From: Propionispira arboris
GTDB taxonomy: Bacteria > Bacillota > Negativicutes > Selenomonadales > Selenomonadaceae
Reading direction: 5' to 3'
DNA: 64,000 bases
Assembly (NCBI RefSeq): GCF_900109225.1
Contig: NZ_FNZK01000011.1
Coordinates: 1-64,000 of the forward strand
This document shows positions 30,218-40,524 of the stretch, piece after piece. Positions within the stretch are counted from its first letter, which is position 1. Each line of letters starts with the position of its first letter. Position numbers and translations under genes: made by a program. The notes beneath the pieces were generated by a model. It saw only the letters and a list, made by a program, of their open reading frames with translations. It ran no database searches and was not told the origin of the DNA.

Positions 30218-31285
30218 ATGGCAAAAAAAATTGTTGTGATTCCCGGTGATGGAATCGGTGAAGAAATAACCAATGCAGCGGTGCTGGTCTTGAAAAAGAT
30301 TTCTGATAAATTTCAATTGGATTTAACTTTTGAAAGTCATGCCGCTGGCGGGACTGCTTATGATTTATACGGAACCCCGCTGCCAGAAAAAACTATTTTG
30401 GCGGCGAAAGCTGCCGATGCAGTCTTATTTGGTGCCGTCGGCGGTGCTGTTTGGGATAACGTTGATCCGGCACTTCGTCCCGAAAAAGCTATTTTAGGGT
30501 TACGCAAGTCCCTTGGCTTATATGCGAATCTGCGCCCGATAAAAGTTATGGATTGTTTAGTGGAATATTCGCCGCTGAAAAAAGAAATTGTCAGTGGCAT
30601 TGATATTATGATTGTTCGTGAACTCATTGGCGGAATTTATTTTGGCGACAAATGTGAATCAGAAATGAAAGACGGCTTTGAACGTGCGTGGGATTTAGAA
30701 AATTATAGTGTGCCGGAAGTTGAACGCATTGTGAAACTTGCTATGGAAACAGCCCAAAAACGCAATAATAAAGTAACATCGGTTGATAAAGCAAATGTTT
30801 TAGCCACTTCACGTCTATGGCGCCGCACCGCGACCAAGGTAGCAGCAAGCTATCCTGATGTTAAACTGCAGGATATGTATGTAGACAATTGTGCAATGCA
30901 GCTCGCAATTCATCCGACAGAGTTTGATGTAATTGTTACCGGTAATTTATTTGGTGATATTTTAAGTGATGAAGCAGCTGTGCTCGGCGGGTCGATTGGT
31001 TTGATGCCATCGGCAAGTATCGGTGAATGTACAAGCCTTTATGAACCAATTCATGGATCAGCACCGGATATTGCGGGACGTGGTATTGCCAATCCTATCG
31101 GCACGATCTTATCAGCAGCAATGCTGCTTAGACATTCGTTTGCTGCCGAAGCAGCAGCTTTGGCCATTGAAAAAGCTGTCGAAAAAGCATTGCTGGATGG
31201 GTATAGAACAATGGATTTATATCGTGATGGTTTTAAAAAAGCGAATACAGAAGAAATGACACAAGCCATTTTTGATAGGATATAA
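30218..31285 (+). CDS. leuB: 3-isopropylmalate dehydrogenase
   Basis: 355 residues. [15 protein letters not shown] is at the N-terminus. The Mg/substrate region is [20 protein letters not shown], here shown as [13 protein letters not shown], near residue 228. The NAD-binding [12 protein letters not shown] is near 275. It oxidises isopropylmalate to ketoisocaproate. It starts one base after leuD ends. No leuA is in the window, so leucine synthesis must be completed elsewhere. Confidence 0.96.
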   Translation: MAKKIVVIPGDGIGEEITNAAVLVLKKISDKFQLDLTFESHAAGGTAYDLYGTPLPEKTILAAKAADAVLFGAVGGAVWDNVDPALRPEKAILGLRKSLGLYANLRPIKVMDCLVEYSPLKKEIVSGIDIMIVRELIGGIYFGDKCESEMKDGFERAWDLENYSVPEVERIVKLAMETAQKRNNKVTSVDKANVLATSRLWRRTATKVAASYPDVKLQDMYVDNCAMQLAIHPTEFDVIVTGNLFGDILSDEAAVLGGSIGLMPSASIGECTSLYEPIHGSAPDIAGRGIANPIGTILSAAMLLRHSFAAEAAALAIEKAVEKALLDGYRTMDLYRDGFKKANTEEMTQAIFDRI

Positions 31286-31347
31286 AAACGCAGCAGTTTC
31301 CGAAAACTCAAATTGTGATACAGAAAATAGATTGGAGGTGTGGATTT

Positions 31348-33002
31348 ATGAAGGGAGCACAAGCCGTTGTTGAATGTCTGGTCGAAGAAGGGGTAGAAAT
31401 CGTTTTTGGTTATCCGGGCGGGATGATTTTACCCTTGTATGATGCCCTATATGACGATACGCGGATTCAGCAGATTTTAACGACGCATGAACAAAGTGCG
31501 GCTCATGCAGCAGATGGCTATGCTCGTGCTAGTGGCAAGGTCGGGGTCTGCATTGCGACATCGGGACCGGGGGCGACGAATCTGGTTACGGGCATTGCGA
31601 CGGCATTTATGGATTCAATACCCTTGGTGGCTATTACCGGGCAGGTTGATACGACTTTATTAGGTCGGGATGCTTTTCAAGAAACGGATATCATTGGGGT
31701 TACAATGTCCGTCACAAAGCATAATTTTAAGGTGAAAGATCCTAAAAAGCTGATTTCTACATTACGGCTTGCTTTTCAGACAGCCAAGTCAGGGCGGCCG
31801 GGCCCGGTCTTAGTTGATGTTCCACGTGATCTTTTTTTGCAGAGACTATATTTGAAGCACCGTCAGCAAGTAAGGTATTTGCTAAGCCAGCCGCTGATTT
31901 TCTGATTTGTGTTGCCGAAGCCGCCGAAGTGATTCAAAAAGCAAATCGTCCTGTAATTATAGCCGGAGGCGGCGTCATTTCAGCTGGAGCTAGTCGTGAA
32001 CTTTGTCTGTTTGCTGAAAAATTCAATCTCCCCGTAGCCAATACCCTGATGGGAATCAGTGCGTTTCCACATGATCATCGCTTGTCACTAGGATTTGCCG
32101 GAATGCATGGCTTAGAGACGGCGAATAATGCGATTGCTGAGGCGGATCTCATCATTGCTGTGGGGAGTCGTTTTGGTGATCGCCAGACGGGAAACCGCGA
32201 TAAATACACGCATAATACGCACTTTATTCATATTGATATTGATCCGGCAGAACTTGACAAAAATGTTGCCAGCAGCATTGGGCTTGCGGGGAATATGAAA
32301 GTAATATTGACACTACTGATGCAATACGAACCATTGCGATCACTGGATCGCTGGTGGAGTGTTTTACAAGGCTGGCAAGATAAATACGAACGCAATTATG
32401 ATGGATCTTATCTTAATGTTCCTTGGGCAATGGATTGTATTAATCAGTTGAGCAAAGACAAAAACATAGCGATTGCTACGGATGTTGGGCAGCATCAGAT
32501 GTGGGCGGCACAACATTTGCGGCTGCAAGAACCAAGAACGTGGATTTCATCCGGCGGTCTGGGTACAATGGGCTTTGGGCTGCCAGCAGCACTTGGCGCA
32601 CAGCTGGCTTTTGGGAAAACACGTCGACTTATTCATATTGCGGGGGATGGCGGTATAAAAATGACGGGCAATGAATATTATACGATTGCCAGACTCAACT
32701 TACCGGTTATTTCGATTCTCATCAATAATTCTAGTTTAGGCATGATTCGACAATTGCAAAAGGTACAATATAACGAGCGTTATATTGCCTGTGATATGAC
32801 ATATCCGATGGATTATGTCTTATATGCGAAAAGTTTTGGTATTGAAGGTGCAGCGGTAAGTACACCCGAGGAATTTAGGCAGGCGTTGCAGAAGGCTTTT
32901 TTGGTGGATAGACCGCAAGTCATTGTTCTTAATATTGAACATGAATTTGTTCAGCCCATGATAAAATATGGAGCTGAAATCAATGAATTTGTCGAATTTT
33001 GA
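31348..33002 (+). pseudogene. ilvB: Acetolactate synthase large subunit, reading frame split (-1)
   Basis: The ThDP-binding start [20 protein letters not shown] and [15 protein letters not shown] are in the first frame, which stops at 31903-31905. The FAD/middle domain (RPVIIAGGGV) and ThDP motif GDGGIKMTGNEYYT are in a second frame ending at 33002. The switch is at the seven-T run 31832-31838 (zero frame CTT TTT TTG). One extra T gives [18 protein letters not shown] and one 551-residue protein. ATG 31348 follows TTGGAGGTGTGGATTT. It catalyses the first step of valine/leucine synthesis with IlvN. As written it would make no active enzyme unless the frame is shifted. Confidence 0.85.
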
Positions 33003-33008
33003 TAAGAT

Positions 33009-33046
33009 ATACCGTAAATTCACGATTGAATTTACGGTATTTTTTT
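33009..33046 (+). terminator. Terminator of the ilv-leu operon
   Basis: ATACCGTAAATTC and its exact complement flank six bases, followed by seven T. Confidence 0.9.
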
Positions 33047-33137
33047 CGATTGTTTGCTGAAAACAAGAAAAAATTCTTGTTTTAGGTTATAATATAATAG
33101 ATATTTTGTTTATAAAAGGAAATGCGGAGGTTTTTTT

Positions 33138-34010
33138 ATGATAAAAAAAGGGATTATTCTTGCGGGCGGCTCTGGTACAAGATTGTATCCATTAACAAAA
33201 GTAGTAAGTAAACAGCTTATGCCAATTTATGATAAGCCGATGATTTATTATCCTTTAAGTACGTTGTTATTAGCGGGTATCCAAGAAATATTGGTTATTA
33301 CGACACCGCAGGATGCTCCGCTCTTTCAAGCATTGCTGCAAGATGGCAGCCAATGGGGGATACAGATTGAATATGCAGTGCAGCCAAGTCCCGATGGTTT
33401 GGCGCAGGCTTTTTTAATCGGTGAGAAATTTATTGGCAAGGATGGCTGTGCATTGGTCTTGGGGGATAACATTTTTTATGGTGCTGATTTGGCTGTTTCA
33501 ATGCAGCGGGCAGCAGCTCAAAGTGATGGAGCTACGGTGTTTGCTTATTATGTAAAAGATCCGCAGCGTTATGGTGTAGTTGAATTTGATAAAGACGGTA
33601 AGGCTGTAAGCCTTGAGGAAAAACCAGAAAAACCTAAGTCGAATTATGCGGTTACAGGTCTTTATTTTTACGATAATAAAATTATTGATATTGCAAAAAA
33701 TATCAAACCATCACCACGCGGGGAACTTGAGATTACCGATGTGAATAAGGTTTATCTAAATCAAGCAAAGCTGAAGGTGGAAACGATGCGTCGCGGTTAT
33801 GCCTGGCTTGATACGGGAACACATGAATCGCTTTTGCAGGCATCTTCTTTTGTCCAGACGATAGAAGGCCGACAGGGATTGAAAGTGGCTTGTATCGAAG
33901 AAATTGCGTATCGCATGGGCTATATCAATGCTGAGCAAGTACTTCGACTCGCCGAACCATTGAAAAAAAATGACTATGGTCAATATTTATTGCAGCTGAT
34001 CAAGGAATAA
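33138..34010 (+). CDS. rfbA: Glucose-1-phosphate thymidylyltransferase
   Basis: 290 residues. The nucleotidyltransferase motif [17 protein letters not shown] is at residues 4-20, [15 protein letters not shown] follows, and the metal site is VLGDNIFYG. It makes dTDP-glucose, the first step to dTDP-rhamnose for surface polysaccharide. It is the first gene of an rfbA-rfbC-rfbB operon. The ATG is preceded by GCGGAGGTTTTTTT. A run of eight A at 33963-33970 is in frame here, unlike the disrupted runs in other genes. Confidence 0.97.
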   Translation: MIKKGIILAGGSGTRLYPLTKVVSKQLMPIYDKPMIYYPLSTLLLAGIQEILVITTPQDAPLFQALLQDGSQWGIQIEYAVQPSPDGLAQAFLIGEKFIGKDGCALVLGDNIFYGADLAVSMQRAAAQSDGATVFAYYVKDPQRYGVVEFDKDGKAVSLEEKPEKPKSNYAVTGLYFYDNKIIDIAKNIKPSPRGELEITDVNKVYLNQAKLKVETMRRGYAWLDTGTHESLLQASSFVQTIEGRQGLKVACIEEIAYRMGYINAEQVLRLAEPLKKNDYGQYLLQLIKE

Positions 34011-34024
34011 TAGGAGTGAAAAAC

Positions 34025-34591
34025 ATGAATGTGATTGAAACAACCTTAAATGATGTGTACATAATTGAACCTAAAGTATTTGGTGATAATCGGGGCTGGT
34101 TTATGGAAAGTTGGTCAAAACGAGATTTGGCAGCGGCGGGTATTCATTGCGACTTTGTGCAGGATAACCAATCCTTTTCCGCGCAAAAAGGAACCTTGAG
34201 GGGGCTTCATTACCAGCTGAATCCCAAATGCCAGTCGAAAATAATTCGCTGCACAAAAGGTACTATCCTTGACGTAGCGGTTGACATTCGTCAAGGTTCA
34301 CCTATGTATAAAAAATGGATTGCAGTAGAATTATCGGCTGAAAATAAAAAGCAGCTTTATATTCCGCGTGGTTTTGCCCATGGTTTTGTTACGTTGACGG
34401 ATGATGTGGAAGTGCAGTATAAAGCGGACAATTATTATGCACCTGATTGTGATGGCAATATTCGCTATGATGATCCGGATATTGGTGTTGACTGGGGAAA
34501 CGGCGATTTTATCTTGTCTGAGAAAGACCAAAAAGCACCTTATTTAAAAGATCGTACGAATCTAAATTTTGTTTATGGGGAGAATAAATAA
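34025..34591 (+). CDS. rfbC: dTDP-4-dehydrorhamnose 3,5-epimerase
   Basis: About 188 residues with cupin fold. LRGLHYQLNPKCQSK carries the catalytic His region near residue 60. The motif YIPRGFAHGFVTL is near 120. It epimerises the 4-keto sugar made by RfbB. GGAG nine bases upstream favours ATG 34025 over the GTG three codons earlier. The stop is directly followed by the rfbB ATG. Confidence 0.96.
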   Translation: MNVIETTLNDVYIIEPKVFGDNRGWFMESWSKRDLAAAGIHCDFVQDNQSFSAQKGTLRGLHYQLNPKCQSKIIRCTKGTILDVAVDIRQGSPMYKKWIAVELSAENKKQLYIPRGFAHGFVTLTDDVEVQYKADNYYAPDCDGNIRYDDPDIGVDWGNGDFILSEKDQKAPYLKDRTNLNFVYGENK

Positions 34592-35611
34592 ATGAAACTT
34601 ATTGTAACCGGTGGAGCAGGGTTTATTGGCGGTAATTTTATTCATTATATAATGAAACAGCATCCAGAGTATAAAATAATTTGTCTGGATCTGCTTACGT
34701 ATGCAGGGAATTTAGAAACATTGGCACCTGTAATGAAATCGAGAAATTTTCAATTTGTAAAAGGTGATATTGCGGATCGAGATTTTGTGTATAGTTTATT
34801 TGAAGCTGAAAAACCAGATATGATAGTCAATTTTGCGGCAGAAAGCCATGTAGATCGGTCTATTGAAAATCCGGAGATCTTTCTTCAGACCAATATTATT
34901 GGGACAAGTGTCTTGCTGGATGCCTGCCGAAAATATGGTATTCAGCGTTATCATCAAGTATCGACCGATGAAGTATATGGCGATTTACCACTCGATCGAC
35001 CGGATTTGTTTTTTACAGAAAGCACACCGCTTCATACATCGAGTCCTTATTCTGCATCAAAAGCGTCGGCGGATCTTTTAGTGCAGTCTTACCATCGTAC
35101 GTATCAACTTCCAGTTACGATTTCACGTTGTTCGAATAATTACGGACCGTATCATTTTCCCGAAAAATTGATACCTTTGATGATTGCCAATGCTTTAAAC
35201 GATAAAAAACTGCCGGTTTATGGCACAGGGGAAAACGTGCGAGACTGGCTTTATGTGGAAGATCATTGTGCAGCGATTGACCAAATTCTGCAGCATGGTA
35301 TAATTGGAGAAGTATACAATATCGGTGGGCATAATGAAAAGACAAATCTTGATGTTGTGAAAACGATTTTGCGTGAAATTGGCAAATCGGAAGATTTAAT
35401 TGAATTTGTTACGGATCGCAAAGGGCATGATCGTCGTTATGCGATTGATCCATCCAAGATTAAAAAAGAAATTGGCTGGGAACCAACAACAGATTTTTCT
35501 TCAGGAATTAAAAAAACAGTACAGTGGTATTTAGAAAATAAAGAATGGTGGGAACGCATCTTAGGTGGCGGCTATCAATCTTATTATAAAAAAATGTACG
35601 ATAATCGATAA
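34592..35611 (+). CDS. rfbB: dTDP-glucose 4,6-dehydratase
   Basis: 339 residues, extended SDR family. The NAD motif GGAGFIGGNFIHY is at the N-terminus. The catalytic STDEVYGDL lies near 130 and YSASKASADLLV near 157 (YxxxK). It converts dTDP-glucose to the 4-keto-6-deoxy sugar. The start ATG abuts the rfbC stop and uses GGGAGAATAA inside rfbC. The fourth pathway gene, rfbD, is not in the cluster. Confidence 0.97.
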   Translation: MKLIVTGGAGFIGGNFIHYIMKQHPEYKIICLDLLTYAGNLETLAPVMKSRNFQFVKGDIADRDFVYSLFEAEKPDMIVNFAAESHVDRSIENPEIFLQTNIIGTSVLLDACRKYGIQRYHQVSTDEVYGDLPLDRPDLFFTESTPLHTSSPYSASKASADLLVQSYHRTYQLPVTISRCSNNYGPYHFPEKLIPLMIANALNDKKLPVYGTGENVRDWLYVEDHCAAIDQILQHGIIGEVYNIGGHNEKTNLDVVKTILREIGKSEDLIEFVTDRKGHDRRYAIDPSKIKKEIGWEPTTDFSSGIKKTVQWYLENKEWWERILGGGYQSYYKKMYDNR

Positions 35612-35625
35612 AATTTTTATCGATT
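35603..35625 (+). terminator. Small perfect hairpin over the rfbB stop
   Basis: AATCGATAAA and its complement around ATT overlap the stop codon of rfbB, with no T-run after it. It may stabilise the 3' end or reduce read-through into speE. Confidence 0.4.
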
Positions 35626-35652
35626 AAACTAACAAACAGAGGAGTCGTTTTT

Positions 35653-36486
35653 ATGCAATTATGGTGTACAGAAAATGAGACCGAATACTTAGGTCTGACA
35701 ACAAGGGTTAAAGAAACTTTATTTGCGGGGAAATCTGAATTTCAGGATGTAGCCGTTGTTGATACGTATCAATTTGGTCGTATGCTGGTTTTAGATGGTG
35801 TTTTTCAGACTAGTATTGCTGAAGAATTTGTCTATCATGAAATGATTGCCCATATTCCGCTATTTATTCATCCAAATCCTAAAAAAGTCTTGGTTATCGG
35901 CGGTGGCGATGGTGGTGCAGTTCGCGAAGTAGTTCGTCATGATACGGTAGAAAAAGTTGAAATGGTAGAAATCGATGGTTTAGTGGTTGAAGTTTCTAAA
36001 AAATATTTGCCGCAAATCAGCAAAGCAATGTTGGAGAATAACCCTAAATTGGATCTTAAAATCGGTGATGGCATTGGACATATGGCAGCGGCTGAAAACG
36101 AATACGATGTAATTATTGTAGATTGTTCTGATCCAATCGGTCCTGGTGAAGGCCTGTTTACGCATGCTTTTTATCAAAATGTCTATAAAGCACTCAAACC
36201 AGATGGTTTATTTGTGCAACAGACGGAATCGCCATTTTATCATCAGCCGCTCATCCGACGTTTGAGTAAGGATATAAAAGATATTTTCCCAATTCATGAA
36301 ATGTATTTGGCGCATATTCCTATCTATCCAGGTGGTATGCATTGCTTTACGATTGGTTCAAAAAAATATGCATCCAAGGATGTAGATTTAAGCAATCGTC
36401 AAAAACTTGAAACAAAATACTATAATGAAGAATTACAAAAAGCGGCGTTTGCATTACCTAATTTTGTAAAAGAACTGATTAAATAA
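35653..36486 (+). CDS. speE: Spermidine (polyamine aminopropyl) synthase
   Basis: 277 residues. An N-terminal beta-strand domain precedes the Rossmann core with VLVIGGGDGGAVREVVRH near residue 77. The catalytic-site region IIVDCSDPIGPGEGLF is near 155. It transfers aminopropyl from decarboxylated S-adenosylmethionine to putrescine. No speD is adjacent. AGAGGAGTCGTTTTT precedes the ATG. Confidence 0.95.
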   Translation: MQLWCTENETEYLGLTTRVKETLFAGKSEFQDVAVVDTYQFGRMLVLDGVFQTSIAEEFVYHEMIAHIPLFIHPNPKKVLVIGGGDGGAVREVVRHDTVEKVEMVEIDGLVVEVSKKYLPQISKAMLENNPKLDLKIGDGIGHMAAAENEYDVIIVDCSDPIGPGEGLFTHAFYQNVYKALKPDGLFVQQTESPFYHQPLIRRLSKDIKDIFPIHEMYLAHIPIYPGGMHCFTIGSKKYASKDVDLSNRQKLETKYYNEELQKAAFALPNFVKELIK

Positions 36487-36518
36487 GCAAAGTCTTTTGC
36501 TGCTATTTTTGTTTACAC

Positions 36519-36555
36519 AAAAGGGCGATCTCAATTTTTTTGAGATCGCCCTTTG
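36519..36555. terminator. Bidirectional terminator between speE and the aminopeptidase gene
   Basis: AAAGGGCGATCTCAA pairs perfectly with TTGAGATCGCCCTTT around a T-only loop, between convergent genes. Confidence 0.9.
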
Positions 36556-36564
36556 CTTCTTCTA

Positions 36565-37677
36565 TTATTTGAGATTTTCAGGGTTTAGGCCTTGTAATTC
36601 TTCTAAGACAAAACGGCCATCTTTACGTACGAGGACATCATCCAAATAAATTTCACCGCCGCCGTATTCTGGTGTCTGGATGCAGACCAGATCCCAGTGG
36701 ATAGCAGATTTATTGCCATTATTAGCTTCAGCATATGCATTGCCTGGTGTAAAATGAAAACTGCCACGGATCTTTTCATCAAATAATGTATCTTTCATTG
36801 GCGTTATGATGTAAGGGTTTAAACCGAAAGAGAATTCACCGACATAACGAGCGCCAGCATCCGTGTCGAATATTTGATTGATTTGTTCCGTATGATTTGC
36901 CGTCGCTTCAATGATTTTTCCATCTTTGAAGGTAAGTTTGATATTTTCATACGTAACACCCTGATAAACAGCGGGTGTATTATAAGCCAAAGTACCATTG
37001 ATGCTGTTTTTAATTGGCGCAGTATATACTTCACCATCCGGAATATTGCACGTGCCGGAACATTTAATCGCTGCAATGTTTTTTATCGAGAACACCAGAT
37101 CCGTTCCTGGTCCAACAATATGTACCTTGTCGGAACGTTCCATTAAATTTACCAGTGGCGTCATGGCCGTATCCATTTTTGCATAATCCAGGTTACAAAC
37201 GTTGAAATAAAAATCTTCAAATGCTTCGGTGCTCATATTGGCAAGCTGTGCCATGGGGCCGTTTGGATAGCGCATTACGCACCACTTTGTAAGTGGAACG
37301 CGGATTTCACTATGGACAGGACTTGACCAGTATGTTTGATAAAGGCTCATCTTGTCGGATGGTACATCACCAAGTTCACTAACATTATCACTGGCACGAA
37401 CCGCAAGATAAGCATCCATTTCGCGCATACGCATGGATTCATATTGCGCAATCAACTGCATTTGTTCTTTGCTTGCAAGCATGAGCAGTTCACGTTGGAG
37501 CTCATTGTTTTTGCATGATAAAAAAGGTATGCCGCCAACTTTATAGACTTCCTTTATGATAGCTTTGGCGAGGGGATTCCCACTATCGAAAACTTCAATT
37601 AATATCTTTTCGCCTTTTTGTAAGTTCGTTGAGTACTGAATCAGATTTTTTGCCAGAGTTTCTATTCTTGGATCCAT
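36565..37677 (-). CDS. M29-family metallo-aminopeptidase (AmpS/AmpT type)
   Basis: 370 residues. The C-terminal metal-binding part is visible: EFSFGLNPYI, FHFTPGNAY, SAIHWDLV (His-x-Asp) and the closing DDVLVRKDGRF. The N-terminal domain begins DPRIETLAKNLIQYSTNL, as in M29 enzymes. It removes N-terminal residues from peptides in the cytosol using two metal ions. The start ATG follows AAAGGAGATTTATGAT. It stands alone, between a terminator and the tRNA promoter region. Confidence 0.92.
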   Translation of the reverse strand: MDPRIETLAKNLIQYSTNLQKGEKILIEVFDSGNPLAKAIIKEVYKVGGIPFLSCKNNELQRELLMLASKEQMQLIAQYESMRMREMDAYLAVRASDNVSELGDVPSDKMSLYQTYWSSPVHSEIRVPLTKWCVMRYPNGPMAQLANMSTEAFEDFYFNVCNLDYAKMDTAMTPLVNLMERSDKVHIVGPGTDLVFSIKNIAAIKCSGTCNIPDGEVYTAPIKNSINGTLAYNTPAVYQGVTYENIKLTFKDGKIIEATANHTEQINQIFDTDAGARYVGEFSFGLNPYIITPMKDTLFDEKIRGSFHFTPGNAYAEANNGNKSAIHWDLVCIQTPEYGGGEIYLDDVLVRKDGRFVLEELQGLNPENLK

Positions 37678-37781
37678 ATCATAAATCTCCTTTATAAATT
37701 GATTTATTCAAATATTGTACCACTAAATGGGATTCATAGACAAGAATTTGCCAAAGATAGAGATGTAAAAATAAGAAAAGC

Positions 37782-37810
37782 TTGCATTTGTATTTTAATT
37801 GCATTATAAT
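37782..37810 (+). promoter_or_regulatory. Promoter of the tRNA-Asn/Glu/Val cluster
   Basis: TTGCAT (37782-37787), 17 bp, TATAAT (37805-37810), 14 bp before the first tRNA. Confidence 0.75.
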
Positions 37811-37823
37811 AGTTAATGTTCCT

Positions 37824-37899
37824 TCCTTGATAGCTCAGTTGGTAGAGCAATCGGCTGTTAACCGATCGGTCGTAGGTTCGAGTCCTACTCAAGGAGCCA
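37824..37899 (+). tRNA. tRNA-Asn (GTT)
   Basis: A 76-nt cloverleaf. Acceptor TCCTTGA pairs with TCAAGGA. D-loop AGCTCAGTTGGTAGAGC, anticodon loop CTGTTAA with GTT, T-arm GGTTCGAGTCC, and encoded CCA. Confidence 0.97.
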
Positions 37900-37903
37900 A
37901 AAT

Positions 37904-37978
37904 GGCGCGTTGGTCAAGCGGTTAAGACACTGCCCTTTCACGGCGGTTTCATGGGTTCGAATCCCATACGCGTCACCA
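37904..37978 (+). tRNA. tRNA-Glu (TTC)
   Basis: Acceptor GGCGCGT pairs with ACGCGTC. The anticodon loop CTTTCAC has TTC, the T-arm is GGTTCGAATCC, and CCA is encoded. It lies 4 bp after tRNA-Asn. Confidence 0.97.
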
Positions 37979-37983
37979 TTTTC

Positions 37984-38059
<76 letters not shown>

Positions 38060-38280
38060 ATAAAATATTTATGGAGTAATGAATTTTTTATATAGTGTAT
38101 TTATTGCCTTGTCCATGGAGGATGAGGCTTTTTTTGTCATAAATAAAAGTCTGTGCATTCTTATTTTGATTTGTTATAATCGATAATAATAACTAGTATT
38201 TAGCGTTTACTGAGAAATGAATTGTTTGTTGAGTGAAATAAATGTTTCGTGTACCAGAAGGAAAAAGGGGGGAGAAATTT

Positions 38281-39216
38281 TTGAAATTGAATATAGCCGT
38301 GGCTGGGAGTAATACGATGAACGCCGAAGAAGTTCTTGATGCTGTGCGTTTGATTTTAGGGAATCTTGTACGGGATGCAATGCTCGTTATAACCAAGGAA
38401 ATAACAGATGCCAATATGGCGGATTTGTTTATTTGTGCGACAACGCAGGCGGAAGAATTGGCAAAAAGGGTGCCTTCTAACAAGATAATTGTTTTAGATT
38501 TACAACCAACGTCACAATTTTTTGTTGAAGTAGCTCGTATACCGGTTGGACAAACAGTATATGTGTTCAATTCAAATTCAAAATATGCAAAGCGATTGGT
38601 TGAATCATGCCATCGGGTGGGAATTCGGGAAGTTGAGTTCATTTTGCTTGGGTATGAAGAATTGTCTGAACAAAAGGTTGCAGCATCTTTGCGAAACGCA
38701 AAATATATTATTGGTATAGCAAAGCAAGTTGGTGAGACTATTTTGCTTTCTCCCCCGTATGCAGATTTTTTGCGAACGGATGTACATATTATTGGTATTC
38801 ATCGTGTCGCTTCCATGCAGTCTGCTTGTCTATTGATTCAATGGAGTGCAGCTTATTTTCAACAAACGGTAACCCGGCAGGTAGCGATGCTTACCACTAA
38901 ATTGCGGCAGGCGGTTGTCCAAAATCAAGCAAATGACGAGATCGGCGATTTGTCATGTATAGCAAATGAACTTGAACGTTTGCTAACGGAAAGCAATCAA
39001 TTGATTTTTACAATGCATGATGCGGTTATGAAATCTTTTGCAAATCAAATTTCACCGCATATAACGATGGTCGATTATTATAAAAAATCCGCTCATAGCA
39101 AAACAACCGATCCGGATGGTTCATCAAATCGGGAAATTGTTGAGACCCTTGAAAATATCAGTTCACTTAATGAAAAATATTTAAGGTTGTCAAAAAAATT
39201 AAGTGCAATAAAATAA
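38281..39216 (+). CDS. Stand-alone sensor-like protein, possibly PrpR-N-like fold; function unknown
   Basis: 311 residues, soluble, no signal peptide. It begins KLNIAVAGSNTMNAEEVLDA, and its alternating beta/alpha pattern (VITKEITDANMADLFICATT, IIVLDLQPTSQFF, YVFNSNS, KYIIGIAKQVG) suggests two Rossmann-like lobes. That resembles ligand-binding N-terminal domains of PrpR-type regulators. From about residue 200 it becomes helical (TRQVAMLTTKLRQAVVQNQ), like a signalling coiled coil. It lacks any HTH, AAA or methyl-accepting motif. AGGGGGGAGA five bases before TTG 38281 fixes the start. It follows the tRNA cluster and precedes a convergent LysR gene. I do not recognise a precise family. Confidence 0.55.
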   Translation: MKLNIAVAGSNTMNAEEVLDAVRLILGNLVRDAMLVITKEITDANMADLFICATTQAEELAKRVPSNKIIVLDLQPTSQFFVEVARIPVGQTVYVFNSNSKYAKRLVESCHRVGIREVEFILLGYEELSEQKVAASLRNAKYIIGIAKQVGETILLSPPYADFLRTDVHIIGIHRVASMQSACLLIQWSAAYFQQTVTRQVAMLTTKLRQAVVQNQANDEIGDLSCIANELERLLTESNQLIFTMHDAVMKSFANQISPHITMVDYYKKSAHSKTTDPDGSSNREIVETLENISSLNEKYLRLSKKLSAIK

Positions 39217-39227
39217 TCATGGCAAAT

Positions 39228-39269
39228 AAAAACTGACCGTTGCAGAAATTGTTGCAGCGGTCCGTTTTT
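39228..39269. terminator. Bidirectional terminator between convergent genes
   Basis: AAAAACTGACCGTTGCA pairs with TGCAGCGGTCCGTTTTT with one mismatch. It overlaps the stop of the minus-strand LysR gene. Confidence 0.85.
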
Positions 39270-40152
39270 ATTCATTTGCCAAGGCGTTTTTGATAAATTC
39301 AATCAGCGTTTCGGCTGCATGTGATAAATGATTGCTTTTTTTGATGGCTAGTCCGAAGGGAATATATAATGGTGGGTCTATTGTTATGGAACAGATGCTT
39401 TTGTCGTCTTCTAAAGCCTCGGCGGGAAGCAGTGAAATTCCACTGCCACAAACAATGAATCGTTTAATTGTTTGCACGGAATTTGAAGAAAAACTGATTA
39501 TTGGTTCAATTTCGTTACGATGAAACATATCGAGTACAATTTTTCTCGATAAACAATTTTCTTTAAATAAAATCAAGTTTTCGTTCGCCAAATTAATAAG
39601 TTTAAGCTGTTTTTTGTCTTTGAACATATGATAAGTTGGCAGAGCAATGCGAAACTCCTGCTGACCAAGGGGGTGAATTTCAAGCATGTCGAGCGAATCT
39701 TTTCCAGAGATGCTGATAATAGCAAAATCGATAAGACCTTCTTCTAATTGTTTTTGAAGTTGAAGGGAGCCATCTTCAATAAAAATCAATGAAAGAGAAG
39801 GGTATAATGCATGGAATTTTGCTAGAATAAAGGTTAATACCGAGACGCCGGTAACGGGAGAAAGTCCGATGCGAATGTTTCCGTTATTAAGGTTTTTTAG
39901 TTCGGTAACACTGGTAATTGCTTTGGAAACATCATTCATAATGATCTCAATATGATTAAAAAAAACGCGGCCTTCAGCTGTGAGTGTGGCATTCTTTTTA
40001 TTGCGGATAAAAAGCTGAATCCCTAGTTCTTCTTCGAGACGTTTGATGGCGGTAGTTACACCTGGTTGGGATACGTACATTTGCTCGGCAGCAAGTGTAA
40101 AGCTTTTTAATTTGCTTACTGTGAGAAAATACTCAAGCTGCTTTAATTCCAT
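39268..40152 (-). CDS. LysR-family regulator (AbgR-like by position)
   Basis: 294 residues. The N-terminal winged HTH is MELKQLEYFLTVSKLKSFT followed by AAEQMYVSQPGVTTAIKRLE. The C-terminal substrate-binding domain has RIGLSPVTGVSVL and DFAIISISG. It is divergent from an abgA-like amidohydrolase, the same arrangement as E. coli abgR-abgA, and so is likely its activator responding to a substrate. The family is certain; the specific role is inferred from position. Confidence 0.9.
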   Translation of the reverse strand: MELKQLEYFLTVSKLKSFTLAAEQMYVSQPGVTTAIKRLEEELGIQLFIRNKKNATLTAEGRVFFNHIEIIMNDVSKAITSVTELKNLNNGNIRIGLSPVTGVSVLTFILAKFHALYPSLSLIFIEDGSLQLQKQLEEGLIDFAIISISGKDSLDMLEIHPLGQQEFRIALPTYHMFKDKKQLKLINLANENLILFKENCLSRKIVLDMFHRNEIEPIISFSSNSVQTIKRFIVCGSGISLLPAEALEDDKSICSITIDPPLYIPFGLAIKKSNHLSHAAETLIEFIKNALANE

Positions 40153-40524
40153 GATTTAAGCTCCGTTTCCTTACACGCAACTATAAACCAGAACATCTCG
40201 ATTGATTTGTTTTTATTATGGTTCTGGCAGCTGGTGAAAATAATAAGTGTTTTTATTATAACATAATAGAAGCTCAATTTTTAAATAAAATGTTTATCTT
40301 ATCACAAAATCACATTTATATTTATCGTAGAATAAAAAATAGATATAATGAATAAAATACCATCTGTTATAATAAATACATGCGTTGCTGTTTGATTGTT
40401 ATACATATTGTTTTTATAAAATGACTTTTTGTTTTTATCAAGTGGATATTCGCGGAATATAAAATTGTATTTCATGAAAACTTTTATAGAATTAATTTGG
40501 CAGCCGTGGAAAGAAGTGATTGAG
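40153..40524. promoter_or_regulatory. Divergent control region of the LysR and abgA-like genes
   Basis: About 370 bp, AT-rich, no convincing gene. An inverted repeat CCAGAAC/GTTCTGG (40188-40194 and 40221-40227) lies close to the LysR start, and several TATAAT-like boxes occur. LysR binding sites are expected here but none is distinct. Confidence 0.4.
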
